The translations under genes were made by a program, and so were the position numbers. From assembly GCF_013372625.1 (NCBI RefSeq), contig NZ_JABXFD010000326.1, positions 1 through 42,098 on the forward strand: a DNA stretch of 42,098 nt. The letters run 5' to 3'. The notes beneath the pieces were generated by a model. That model saw nothing but the letters and a program-made list of their open reading frames with translations, did no database searches and had not been told where the DNA came from. Origin of the DNA: Actinomadura sp. BRA 177 (GTDB taxonomy: Bacteria; Actinomycetota; Actinomycetes; Streptosporangiales; Streptosporangiaceae). Shown piece by piece: positions 7,661-15,610 of this stretch (positions within the stretch are counted from its first letter, which is position 1; each line of letters starts with the position of its first letter).

Positions 7661-7748
7661 CCCTCGCCCCCGCACAGCGACTGCCGTACGTGGGCAAAAC
7701 GTGCACAGACCGATCAGCAATCGAGAAGCGCGGAGGCCCGAGCCCACC

Positions 7749-7754
7749 TACTGT
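7749..7754 (+). promoter_or_regulatory. TANNNT -10 element for the VOC gene
   Basis: TACTGT lies seven bases before ATG 7762 and there is no ribosome-binding site, so a leaderless transcript is likely. Confidence 0.35.
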
Positions 7755-7761
7755 GACCCCT

Positions 7762-8397
7762 ATGGCTTCCGTCGAATTCGTCACCCTTGAAGTGGGCGAC
7801 CCCACGGCCGCCGACCGCTTCTACACCGCCGCCTTCGATATGGGCACCAAGCTGCGCCTGCGAGCATCGGACGCACCGACGACCGGCTTCCGCGGGTTCA
7901 CGATGTCGCTCATCGCGTCCCAGCCAGCCAACGTCGACAACCTCATCGACGCCGCCGTTGAAGCCGGTGCGACGGCGCTGAAACCGGCCGCGAAGTCCCT
8001 TTGGGGCTACGGCGGTGTCGTCCAGGCCCCGGACGGGACCATCTGGACGGTCGCGTCCTCATCGAAGAAGAACACCGCCCCGCCCACCCGGCAGATCGAC
8101 GAAACCGTGCTCCAACTGGGAGTGGCGGACGTCGCCGCCAGCAAGCGCTTCTACGTCGACCACGGCCTGACCGCGACGAAGAGCTACGGACGCAAGTACG
8201 TCGAGTTCGCCGACCCGTCGAGTCCCATCAAGCTGTCGCTCAACAAGCGTCCCGCCCTCGCCGAGGCCGCCGGCGTCACTCCCGACGGCACCGGATCGCA
8301 CCGGCTCGCGATCGGCAGCGACGCCGGGCCCTTCACCGACCCGGACGGCTTCGAATGGGTGCCACTCCCGCCGCCTTCGCATGATCACCCTCACTGA
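7762..8397 (+). CDS. VOC (glyoxalase/bleomycin-resistance) family protein
   Basis: A 211-residue protein with two vicinal-oxygen-chelate modules. The first begins SVEFVTLEVGDPTAADRFY and the second begins VLQLGVADVAASKRFY. Each shows the betaalphabetabetabeta pattern, with PDGTIW and DPDGFEW as the usual turn motifs near the module ends. Such proteins include glyoxalase I, dioxygenases and antibiotic-binding proteins. The usual metal His/Glu pattern is not clearly complete, so catalysis is uncertain. It starts at ATG 7762 after a TACTGT -10 box. Its 3' end overlaps the next gene by 17 bases, so they are translationally coupled. The partner is a mycothiol-dependent isomerase-type protein, which would fit thiol-linked detoxification (inference). 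Confidence 0.82.
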   Translation: MASVEFVTLEVGDPTAADRFYTAAFDMGTKLRLRASDAPTTGFRGFTMSLIASQPANVDNLIDAAVEAGATALKPAAKSLWGYGGVVQAPDGTIWTVASSSKKNTAPPTRQIDETVLQLGVADVAASKRFYVDHGLTATKSYGRKYVEFADPSSPIKLSLNKRPALAEAAGVTPDGTGSHRLAIGSDAGPFTDPDGFEWVPLPPPSHDHPH

Positions 8398-9064
8398 GAT
8401 CACCGCCGCAACGACGGCCTTCCTGACAACCGCGGCACAGCTGGACGATTCCCACGTGCGCGCGCCGTCCCTCCTCCCCGGCTGGACGCGCGGGCACGTC
8501 CTCACCCACGTCGCCCGCAACGCCGACGGCGGCACCCGCCTGCTCACCTGGGCCCGCACCGGCGTCGAGTCGTACGAGTACCCGAGCCTGGACGCCCGCG
8601 CCGCCGAGATAGAAGCGGGCGCCGGCCGCCCCGCCCGCGCCCTCCTGGAGGACGTCCGCCAAAGCGCCGGCCGATTCGCCGAAGCCTTCACCCTCATGCC
8701 GGACAAGGCATGGGACCGGACCGTCCAATGGACCACAGGCGCCCGCCACCCGGCCGCCCGCGCCGCCGACGCACGCCTCACCGAAGTCCTCATCCACCAC
8801 GTGGACCTCGATGCCGGTTTCACCCCCGACGACTGGCCGCCCGACTTCACCAGCCGCCAACTGACCAGCGTCACCGCCGCCTTCGCCCGCCGCGACAACG
8901 CCCCGAACCTTCGCCTGCACACCACCGACACCGGCCAAGACCACGGCAACGGTGACCACCTCGTGACGGGCCCCGGATCGGCCCTTCTCGCCTGGCTCCT
9001 GGGCCGGTCTCCCGGTACCGCCCTAACCGGCGCCGACCAGATCCACATCCCCTTCCTCTACTGA
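8381..9064 (+). CDS. Maleylpyruvate isomerase-family, mycothiol-dependent enzyme
   Basis: A 227-residue protein of the DinB/MDMPI (mycothiol maleylpyruvate isomerase) fold. The N-terminal four-helix bundle carries the motif LLPGWTRGHVLTHVARNADG, with the first metal-ligand His. A second site lies at EVLIHHVDLDAGFTPDDWP. The C-terminal part holds a beta-rich domain ending in IHIPFLY. Such enzymes use mycothiol, the actinobacterial glutathione substitute, for isomerisation or S-transfer. It overlaps the VOC gene by 17 bases and is probably translated by coupling. The exact substrate is unknown. The stop at 9064 is followed after 16 bases by the convergent caspase gene. Confidence 0.85.
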   Translation: MITLTEITAATTAFLTTAAQLDDSHVRAPSLLPGWTRGHVLTHVARNADGGTRLLTWARTGVESYEYPSLDARAAEIEAGAGRPARALLEDVRQSAGRFAEAFTLMPDKAWDRTVQWTTGARHPAARAADARLTEVLIHHVDLDAGFTPDDWPPDFTSRQLTSVTAAFARRDNAPNLRLHTTDTGQDHGNGDHLVTGPGSALLAWLLGRSPGTALTGADQIHIPFLY

Positions 9065-9080
9065 GGCGATGAGCCAGGGC

Positions 9081-10700
9081 TCACCCGCGCCAGGGCCCAC
9101 CGATCGACTGGGCGCTCCGCCCGCCCGCCGGCGGCCTCCCGGCGGCACGATTCGCCAAAGCACCGAGGAACTTCACCCGGACCGTTCCTTTCCGGGCGAG
9201 TTCGACCAGGCAGTAGATACGCAGTACGAGGGGAAGCACCATGAACGACACCATGAAGACGTTGAAGGGAACGTCATCGTTGGGAATCTCGTCGGAACCG
9301 TACCTAATGCTGGAATAGATCGCGATAGGAATCATCCCAGCGACCATGTAGACCATGGTCAGCAGATCGATGAGCGCGCATTGAACCGCGTGGAACCTGA
9401 TTTCCCGGCTCCGGCTGAACAGGAGCAGCAGGCTGGTGAAGAACGGCATGAAGTACGCCAGCACCGATCTTCCGTGAAGTGGCTCGCCATGGCCGTCACC
9501 CGTTACAGAAACCGGGGGCGGAGTTGACGGCTGCCACGGAAGCGGGGGCGGGGACGAGTTCACGGAAGCTGGCATGGTCGGCGGCGTCCACGTTTCCACA
9601 GGCTGTGGATGACCCATCGCCCCATGGAAGGGCGCGCTGTCGACTCGCGGGAAAGGACGGGCGCGCTCGATCTCCACGATGGCCGCCTCCGCAGTGGACG
9701 TCACCATGCGGCTGTCGTCATTGAGCAGTGCCTTCAGCCGTCCGTAGGCCAGTCGCCCGACATCGTCGCCTTTCAGAGCCAGGTCCCTGAGCGTACTGAC
9801 GGACGCGGCGCGCACGCGGGCCAGAGGATGCTCGATCGCCGAGGACACCTCGTCCGGCAACTGCGCCGGACGGACGGTCCCGGGGCTGTACGCGACGATC
9901 AACTCCCCGCTCACATCGGAGAACTTGGTCGGCGTCTGATTCGGATTGACGGCGGTGACCTCCGTGAACGTGTAGTCGTACAACTCGTCTATGGAGATGC
10001 GCCCGTCGCGGTTCCGGTCGGCCCTCCCGGTCGTGAGGCCGCGCACCAGCGCCTCGGTGAAGACCGACGGGCCGTCACCACCCCGGCTCTCCGCCCCGAC
10101 CTGCGTGATCTCCTTGGTCACACGCTGCCTGTCGAGCTCGAACGAGTACTCCAGCGCCGACGACGAGGAGAGGATCGCCCTGCCGGAGCCGCTCAGCCTC
10201 TCGTTGATGCCGACGCTGCCGCCGCCGCGCACGACCATTCCCTCGACGAACGCCCCGCTGTAGCAGCAGTCCAGAAGCAGGACGATGTTGCGGGACATGC
10301 TGTTCGTCATCTGCTCGCTCACGAACGACGATGCGATTCCCGTCGAGCCGAGCCTTCTGACCCGCGTGTTGGACGTGGCGAAGTAGAGCCGTCCCCCATC
10401 GTCCTTCACTCCGTGACAGGACACGTAGAGCAGCAGCACATCGTCGGGCTGCTTGTCGCAGAAGAAGTCCTCGATCGCGGCGTTGACCTCATGCGCCTGC
10501 CGGTTGAACACCTGGTCGACCTTGAACCCGCCTATGCGCGGATCCGCCAGGACGGCGGCAAGGGCCGTCACATCGTGCACGGGCGAGCGCAGCGAACCGA
10601 GATCCGGGTCGTCGTAGCGGTCGGAGGCCACCAGAAGCGCTAGCCTTCTCGGCCGCCCTGTTCCCGTTCCCGTGTTTCCTCGTGACATGTTCGCAGCCAT
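9081..10700 (-). CDS. Caspase-like (peptidase C14) effector with EF-hand loop and C-terminal DUF4870-like membrane domain
   Basis: A 539-residue caspase/metacaspase-type protease. The p20-like domain (about residues 18-275) has the catalytic His in YVSCHG (His96) and Cys in LLLDCCYSG (Cys146). Residues 228-239 form a canonical EF-hand calcium loop with D, N, D, S and E at positions 1, 3, 5, 9 and 12. A HEAT-like helical stretch (about 282-350) follows, then a Pro-rich linker. A membrane region (about 412-515) resembles DUF4870 (RFHAVQCALIDLL). The upstream EACC1 gene overlaps it by 61 bases, so the two are coupled. Caspase-EACC1 pairs are part of predicted conflict or programmed-cell-death systems in multicellular bacteria. 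Start may instead be ATG 10688. Confidence 0.88.
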   Translation of the reverse strand: MAANMSRGNTGTGTGRPRRLALLVASDRYDDPDLGSLRSPVHDVTALAAVLADPRIGGFKVDQVFNRQAHEVNAAIEDFFCDKQPDDVLLLYVSCHGVKDDGGRLYFATSNTRVRRLGSTGIASSFVSEQMTNSMSRNIVLLLDCCYSGAFVEGMVVRGGGSVGINERLSGSGRAILSSSSALEYSFELDRQRVTKEITQVGAESRGGDGPSVFTEALVRGLTTGRADRNRDGRISIDELYDYTFTEVTAVNPNQTPTKFSDVSGELIVAYSPGTVRPAQLPDEVSSAIEHPLARVRAASVSTLRDLALKGDDVGRLAYGRLKALLNDDSRMVTSTAEAAIVEIERARPFPRVDSAPFHGAMGHPQPVETWTPPTMPASVNSSPPPLPWQPSTPPPVSVTGDGHGEPLHGRSVLAYFMPFFTSLLLLFSRSREIRFHAVQCALIDLLTMVYMVAGMIPIAIYSSIRYGSDEIPNDDVPFNVFMVSFMVLPLVLRIYCLVELARKGTVRVKFLGALANRAAGRPPAGGRSAQSIGGPWRG

Positions 10701-11032
10701 TCGATGAGTCGTCGCTGTTCCTCCGCGGTCGCGGCGGACAGCTCGATCGAGCCGTCACCGCAACTGATCTTCACGCTCGCTCTTCGGGGCCCCAACCAGG
10801 CGAATATCCCGTTGACGAGAGCATTCGCAGCGGGCGTTCCGGCGAGCGCCACGAGCAGGCTCGCGACGGCCACCGCCGATCCCGATTTCGCACCGTCCGG
10901 CGCCTGGACGGCAGGGCGCTCGATCTGAAGTCCATGTCTTCGCAGGTCGCCCAGAAGCCGGCGAGTCATCTGGTCCAGCCGCGCCGCGTCGGCGTTCGAC
11001 TCTGAAATCTCGACCAGCACGGTCGGTGCCAT
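10640..11032 (-). CDS. Effector-associated constant component 1 (EACC1) protein
   Basis: A 130-residue protein that matches the EACC1 family by pattern. It has an N-terminal alpha/beta part, a small-residue hydrophobic helix (SAVAVASLLVALAGTPAANA), then VKISCGDGSIELSAATAEEQRRLIEWL, the conserved family ending. EACC1 was defined by comparative genomics as a constant partner of varied effectors (caspases, trypsin-like proteases and others) in NTP-dependent conflict systems; its biochemical role is not established. ATG 11032 is taken as start; GTG 11053 is also possible. Its 3' end overlaps the caspase start by 61 bases. No STAND NTPase or other component is seen within several kilobases, so the module here seems minimal or acts with distant parts. 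Confidence 0.75.
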   Translation of the reverse strand: MAPTVLVEISESNADAARLDQMTRRLLGDLRRHGLQIERPAVQAPDGAKSGSAVAVASLLVALAGTPAANALVNGIFAWLGPRRASVKISCGDGSIELSAATAEEQRRLIEWLRTCHEETREREQGGREG

Positions 11033-11053
11033 AGATCGTTTTTTCCGTTCCAC

Positions 11054-11770
11054 TCAGGTGATCTTGATGTGCCCTCTTCCCCGTACCCATTGGGACGCGA
11101 CGGGTGTTGTCGATGATGCCAGCCACATTGTCTCAACTTGGACTACACTCACAAGTAACCCTTGCAATAGTCCCAAATTCCGTCTTTTCCCGGAAGATCG
11201 ATTGTCGCAGGGGAAAAGATCATTAACCGGCCATTTGCGCCGAGCCCGACGCGCGGCGATCTGCACCCCACAAGGACAAGGACACAGCGATCGGGCCGAG
11301 CCTGGATCTCCGGTGAGGTCTCCGGCAGGTCGAAGGCCCTCGGCGAGGAGGTCACGCCCGGCACGTCGCCGGAGGCCGTCCAGGGTGCGCGGAGCGGCAT
11401 GGGAAGAAGCGGAGCGGCGTCAGAGACGCTCACGGCGGCCGGCTGCGGGGAATCGCGCGGGACGACGCAGGGGGACACGTTGACGGCAGCGCGCGGGATC
11501 TCACGGTGCGGCGGATCGCGGACGTCGCGCGGCGAGGCGACGGCGCCCGCCACAGGGGCGGCCCTGTGGCGGGCGGCATACGCGGTTGTTGCTCAGACCC
11601 GGCGGGGATGGGCGGGAGTTCCTCGGCCGTCCAAGCAGCGCCGAACTCAGGGCCCGGCCCCGGCGCCGGCCGGGCGGCGCCCGCGGTTGTCAAAGATCGC
11701 CGGTAAAGGCGTCAGAAAGCGGCAATGGTCAATAACCTCTGACGGGGGCGGGGAAAATGAGTCACGTGAC
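11054..11770. other. Intergenic region without a supported gene
   Basis: Open frames here lack family resemblance, ribosome-binding sites and consistent codon bias. The part nearest the EACC1 gene (about 11090-11240) is AT-richer and probably holds its leftward promoter. A long hairpin lies at 11545-11574. Confidence 0.5.
11545..11574. terminator. Strong GC hairpin, possible terminator
   Basis: A perfect 13-bp stem (GCCCGCCACAGGG and its complement) closes a four-base loop. There is no T tract on either side. Such U-less hairpins are often proposed as terminators in actinomycetes. It lies downstream of the leftward DUF397 gene. Confidence 0.4.
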
Positions 11771-11983
11771 TCAGACCAGATCCAGATCGCCGCCCCGGAC
11801 GGCGTCCACGAGCGCATTCCATTGGGCGGGGCGAAGAGCGATGACGCCCGCGGAGTGATCGCGCGAGTCGCGGACCAGCACCGACGAGCCGAGCGCCGCC
11901 AACTCGACACAGGCGCTATCGTCGGAGCTCGCGCTGCTCTTCCGCCAGTTCAACGCGGCTCCGCGAGTCGACCGGTAGACCAT
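11771..11983 (-). CDS. DUF397 protein
   Basis: A 70-residue protein of the DUF397 family. Seen: ALNWRKSSASSDDSACVELA, then VLVRDSRDHSAGVIALRP and a final QWNALVDAVRGGDLDL. These small proteins are usually encoded beside DUF5753 HTH regulators. In Streptomyces such pairs behave like toxin-antitoxin (Scr1-Scr2 type) or developmental control units. ATG 11983 is chosen because GGAGG lies seven bases upstream. The DUF5753 regulator gene lies 256 bases upstream on the same strand (12239-13108), so the two probably act together although they are not tightly spaced. Confidence 0.85.
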   Translation of the reverse strand: MVYRSTRGAALNWRKSSASSDDSACVELAALGSSVLVRDSRDHSAGVIALRPAQWNALVDAVRGGDLDLV

Positions 11984-12238
11984 CCAGCAACCTCCGTCCA
12001 TTGCCGGCGGGTGCCGTCTCGCCAACCGTTCGGCCGAGAACACCCGCCGGACGAGCACCGAGCAGGGCACGACAAACCACGACCTTGTGGATAATTTCCC
12101 GATCACGAGTGTAAACGGTTCCAGTTATCCCGCCTACAAGGGAACACAAGATCACGCTGCGTGTTATGACGGCCACTCGCCTTGTCGGATGTCCGCTGCG
12201 GCCCTCACCTCCGGTGGAATCGAGTTGCGGTCGCTCAG

Positions 12239-13108
12239 TCAGGCCATGAGGTCTTCGGCGGCGGTCCGGATGAGCGCGATCGACTGGTCGGCCGGCAGCG
12301 CCTGCTCCAGCAGGAGTTCGAAGGTGTCGCGGTACTCGGGGATCCGGTCGTCCTCGCCGGTGATCATCAGGCTGGCTCCCGGACGTCCCTCCAGGTAGAG
12401 GACGTCGGCCAGGTCGCCCTCGAACTCCAGGATGGTGAACGGCCCTTCCAGCCCCAGGTGCGCGCCCGCGCTGAAGGGGACGACCCGCACCGTCACATCG
12501 TCGCGCTCCGCCAGGTCGGCGATGTGGTTGAGCTGGGCCGGCATGATCGCGGGGTCGCTCCTGATGCCGACATGCCGGCGGACGACCGCCTCGTCGATGA
12601 TGTAGTGCTGGCGCGGCGGGTTCTCCCGCTTGGCGAGCTCCTGCTGCCGCTGGATGCGCAGCTTCGCCGCGAGGACCCGCGACCGCTCGGACGACTTGCC
12701 GGTCGACAGGACCTCGGCGTACTCGGGCGTCTGGATGAGCCCGGGGATCACCGTCCCGTGGAACTGGCGCATGAAGGCCGCGCCCGCCGAGTACCCGACG
12801 TAGTTGAGGAAGGTGGGGTCGAGATCGCCGCGGTAGGCGTTCCACCAGGCCGGCTCGCGGGCGCCGCGGGCCAGCGCCTGCAGCCGCTCCTGGCGCCCCT
12901 CGGAGGTGACGTCGTACACGCCGAGCAGGGCCTGCAGGTCGGTCCGGGTGATGGCGTTCTTTCCGCCTTCGACCCTGATGAGCTTGGACGGGGACCACTC
13001 AAGCTGGCGCGCGACCTGCTCCTGCGTCAGCTTCTTCTCCTTGCGCAGCCGGACGAGTTCCGAGCGCAGCAGCGCACTCTGGACGATCGGCCCCTGGTCA
13101 CTGGACAT
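12239..13108 (-). CDS. XRE HTH regulator with DUF5753 (Scr1-type)
   Basis: A 289-residue regulator. The HTH spans about residues 14-70 (LRSELVRLRKEKKLTQEQVA, then SPSKLIRVEGGKNAI). The DUF5753 domain fills the rest, with FHGTVIPGLIQTPEYAEVL, DEAVVRRHVG and VRVVPFSAGAHLGLEGPFTI. Length is normal for the family. It is intact, unlike its relative at 4556-5422. Upstream, an AT-rich segment at 13110-13140 holds TAGAGT 11 bases before the ATG. The DUF397 gene downstream on the same strand is the usual partner of such regulators. Targets are unknown. Confidence 0.88.
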   Translation of the reverse strand: MSSDQGPIVQSALLRSELVRLRKEKKLTQEQVARQLEWSPSKLIRVEGGKNAITRTDLQALLGVYDVTSEGRQERLQALARGAREPAWWNAYRGDLDPTFLNYVGYSAGAAFMRQFHGTVIPGLIQTPEYAEVLSTGKSSERSRVLAAKLRIQRQQELAKRENPPRQHYIIDEAVVRRHVGIRSDPAIMPAQLNHIADLAERDDVTVRVVPFSAGAHLGLEGPFTILEFEGDLADVLYLEGRPGASLMITGEDDRIPEYRDTFELLLEQALPADQSIALIRTAAEDLMA

Positions 13109-13136
13109 CGTGTTCGCTCACTCTAAGTAGTTAGTG

Positions 13137-13921
13137 CCACCAGCCTGGATGCTACATGGCAAACCGGGACCCGACATCCCGCTTGGCACCACAGCGCCAC
13201 ATTTCTTGGTCATGCGATCTTCGCGCCATGCGCCAGACCCCGTCATATCGCCCAAAACCCGTGTCGGAAGCTTCCAGACTGCTGCATACCTCGCGACTAT
13301 GTTGTAATGTGCTAGGTAGCAGAATAACAGACGACGTTGTGCAACGGGACGCGGTGCCACCTCCGGCGCCGACGATCTTGACGCAGGGTGAGGTTCCCGG
13401 CGGGACGGCGTGTCCCCTGGCCGGGGCACTCGCCACCGGCGGACCCGGGCCCACGGGGTGGTCCGGCCACGGGCCACCCGCCACGGGGCGCCGCAGCAGC
13501 AGAAAGCACGAACGGGGAGGCCAGGAACACGAACCAATACCGGCCGCAACAACAGAGTCGCCCGCCACTTTCGGCCGATCACCGGTTGGCAGCCAAGACG
13601 ATCGACGAAAGTGGAGAGCGACTCCCGGAGCCGCGCGAAAGCGCGCCGGCGGGCCTGCGCAGATACCCTGCGGAAACGCAGAAAGATCCGGGCTGACCTG
13701 CCAAAACGTTTTCTGCGGACTCACCCAGTCTAACCGCGATCTCGCGGAACGGGCTATAGGTGAAGCGACTTCGGCCACCGCGATCCGGTGCCGGACGATC
13801 CCGGGCATCGCGCAGGGAACCGAAGTCGCGATTCGAGGCATGGGGTCCCTGACATGTCAAGACAGCAGATCCATCCCCCGACCTTTGACGTCCACCCCAC
13901 CAACTCCGTCCGGTCGATCGT
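13137..13921. other. Long intergenic region, no supported gene
   Basis: A 255-codon frame spans this region on the plus strand, but its composition is irregular and no family is recognised. An AT-richer patch near 13290-13340 (TTGTAATGTGCTAGGTAG) could hold promoters. Nothing else was identified. Confidence 0.45.
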
Positions 13922-13930
13922 GAGGCGGGT

Positions 13931-15505
13931 GTGCTGATGGGCGAACACGACCGCCGGCACGACCCGGACCAGATCGTCCTCCCGGAGACGCACGCCGTCG
14001 CTCCCCCGCCGCCACGCGGCGAGGCCGCGCACAAAGGCCTGGAGAACACGGTAGTCCAGCCGGACGGGCCGTCCAAGCGGCCCGGATTCTGGCTCTCGCT
14101 CACCACCATCGAACGGGCCGAGTTCCTCGCGACCGCGCAGGAGGTCGTGTACCCGGCCGGCGCGGTGCTGTGGGAGGAGGGGCAGGCCGCCGACCACACC
14201 ATCGTGATCAAGTCCGGCACGGTGCGCGTCTGCGTGGAGCGGGACGGACGCGAGCGCATCATCGCCTTCCGCGGTCCCGGCGACATCATCGGCGAGCGCG
14301 CCGCGCTGATGCTGCGCCAACGCTCGGCGACCATCGTCGCGATGGAGCCGCTGCACGCGCTGAGCCTGACAACGCAGCAGTTCGTCACCTACCTGAGCAA
14401 CCATCCGCGGGTGGTCGCCGTCCTGGAACGCGAGATGTACAACCGGCTCACCGAGCAGTCGGGTTCGATGGACGACCCACAGAACGGCGAGGTGGGCCAC
14501 GCGTACTCGTATGGCCCTCCCGTCCAGTACGTCACACACCAGGCCTACGCGACGGCCTACATACCGATACCTCCGCTCTGGCCGCACTCCCCCTACGCGC
14601 CCACGCCCGCGCCACCCGCCACGCAGCACACACCACCCACTCCGTACGGCGCGTCCCCTGCGGGACACAGAACCGGACCGCATGGTGCGACCGGAAGGCA
14701 ACGGCCGAGCACCCGGCGTCACGCAAGCAACCGGCACGGCACGACCGGCCCGCGTCCCATAGCCGGACCCCACACCGATGGGTGGGGCTACGTGGCGGAG
14801 ACGTACGACACTTCCTGGGAGCCGCAGACTGGCCCTGCGGCGACCGTGCACGTCCCACGCCAAGGGCACATGGCGATCGCTTCGTCCGCCCCCAAAGGCG
14901 CGTCGTGGGCGGGACGGAACTGCACGATCGTGTACACCGACATCGCCGGTTTCAGTTCGCGCGTCCGTGACGAGGACGACCGGATCGAGGTGCGGCGCGC
15001 CATGTACACGGCCCTGCGGGAGTCGTTCGAGGAGTCGGGCGTGCCGTGGGACGCCTGCTACAGCGAGGACCGCGGCGACGGCGCGCTGATCGTCGTCCCG
15101 CCCGAGATGCCGACCGCCGCCGTCATCGACCCCATGATCGCCGCGCTGGGGCTGCGGCTGCGGCGGCACAACCACCGGTCGAGCGAGGCGGTCCGCATCC
15201 AGCTCAGGGTCGCCATGGACGTCGGCCCGGTGGTGCCCGATCCGCCCGGCATGTCCGGCTGGACGATCATCAACGCGGCCCGGCTCCTCGACGCCGCCCC
15301 GCTGAAGGCGAGGCTCGCCGCGACCGGCGCCGACCTCGGCGTCATCGCGTCGAGGTTCGTCTACGACTCCGTCATCGCCCACAGCCCCGGCTACGTGAAC
15401 GCCGACGAATACGAGCCGATCGCCTGCAGGGTGAAGGAAACGGACATCGAAGGCTGGATCCACCTGCGCGGCCTGCCCGCACGATCCGCCATCGGACCCT
15501 TGTAA
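13931..15505 (+). CDS. Cyclic-nucleotide-binding domain fused to a nucleotidyl-cyclase-like domain
   Basis: A 524-residue protein with three parts. Residues 60-172 are a CRP-type cyclic-nucleotide-binding domain with the phosphate cassette region GDIIGERAAL and RSAT (about 113-137). A Pro/His/Tyr-rich, probably disordered linker spans about 184-320. Residues 331-500 resemble a class III nucleotidyl cyclase: TDIAGFS (Asp337) and RGDGALIV (Asp383) supply the two metal-binding acids, and GWTIINAARL matches the transition-state Asn/Arg region. There is no HTH, so it is not a CRP regulator. It may both sense and make a cyclic nucleotide, or be a degenerate sensor. Start is GTG 13931 (GAGG five bases upstream) or ATG 13937. 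A terminator follows. Confidence 0.78.
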   Translation: MLMGEHDRRHDPDQIVLPETHAVAPPPPRGEAAHKGLENTVVQPDGPSKRPGFWLSLTTIERAEFLATAQEVVYPAGAVLWEEGQAADHTIVIKSGTVRVCVERDGRERIIAFRGPGDIIGERAALMLRQRSATIVAMEPLHALSLTTQQFVTYLSNHPRVVAVLEREMYNRLTEQSGSMDDPQNGEVGHAYSYGPPVQYVTHQAYATAYIPIPPLWPHSPYAPTPAPPATQHTPPTPYGASPAGHRTGPHGATGRQRPSTRRHASNRHGTTGPRPIAGPHTDGWGYVAETYDTSWEPQTGPAATVHVPRQGHMAIASSAPKGASWAGRNCTIVYTDIAGFSSRVRDEDDRIEVRRAMYTALRESFEESGVPWDACYSEDRGDGALIVVPPEMPTAAVIDPMIAALGLRLRRHNHRSSEAVRIQLRVAMDVGPVVPDPPGMSGWTIINAARLLDAAPLKARLAATGADLGVIASRFVYDSVIAHSPGYVNADEYEPIACRVKETDIEGWIHLRGLPARSAIGPL

Positions 15506-15555
15506 CGCGCCCGCCTCCGGCCCGTCCCCGCGCGGGCCCCACACACCCCCCGCCG

Positions 15556-15585
15556 ACCCCGCGCGCACCGATGCCGCGGGGTTTT
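15556..15585 (+). terminator. Intrinsic terminator
   Basis: An 8-bp stem (ACCCCGCG with CGCGGGGT) closes an 11-base loop and is followed by a short T run. It lies between the convergent ends of the cNMP-binding/cyclase gene and the histidine kinase gene. Confidence 0.6.
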
Positions 15586-15610
15586 CCGCGTCCAGCCCCA
15601 GTGCGGGCGG

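Noticed and set aside
11149..11553. Open frame of 134 codons left of the EACC1 gene
   Set aside because: Irregular composition, no family resemblance and no ribosome-binding site; it crosses a hairpin.
13119..13129. Shared 11-mer AACTACTTAGA with the AICE operator near 29791
   Set aside because: Both lie in AT-rich promoter DNA and an 11-base match alone is weak; no second shared element is seen.
13156..13923. Open frame of 255 codons in the gap before the cNMP-binding/cyclase gene
   Set aside because: Codon use is not biased like neighbours and no domain is visible; it is treated as intergenic.
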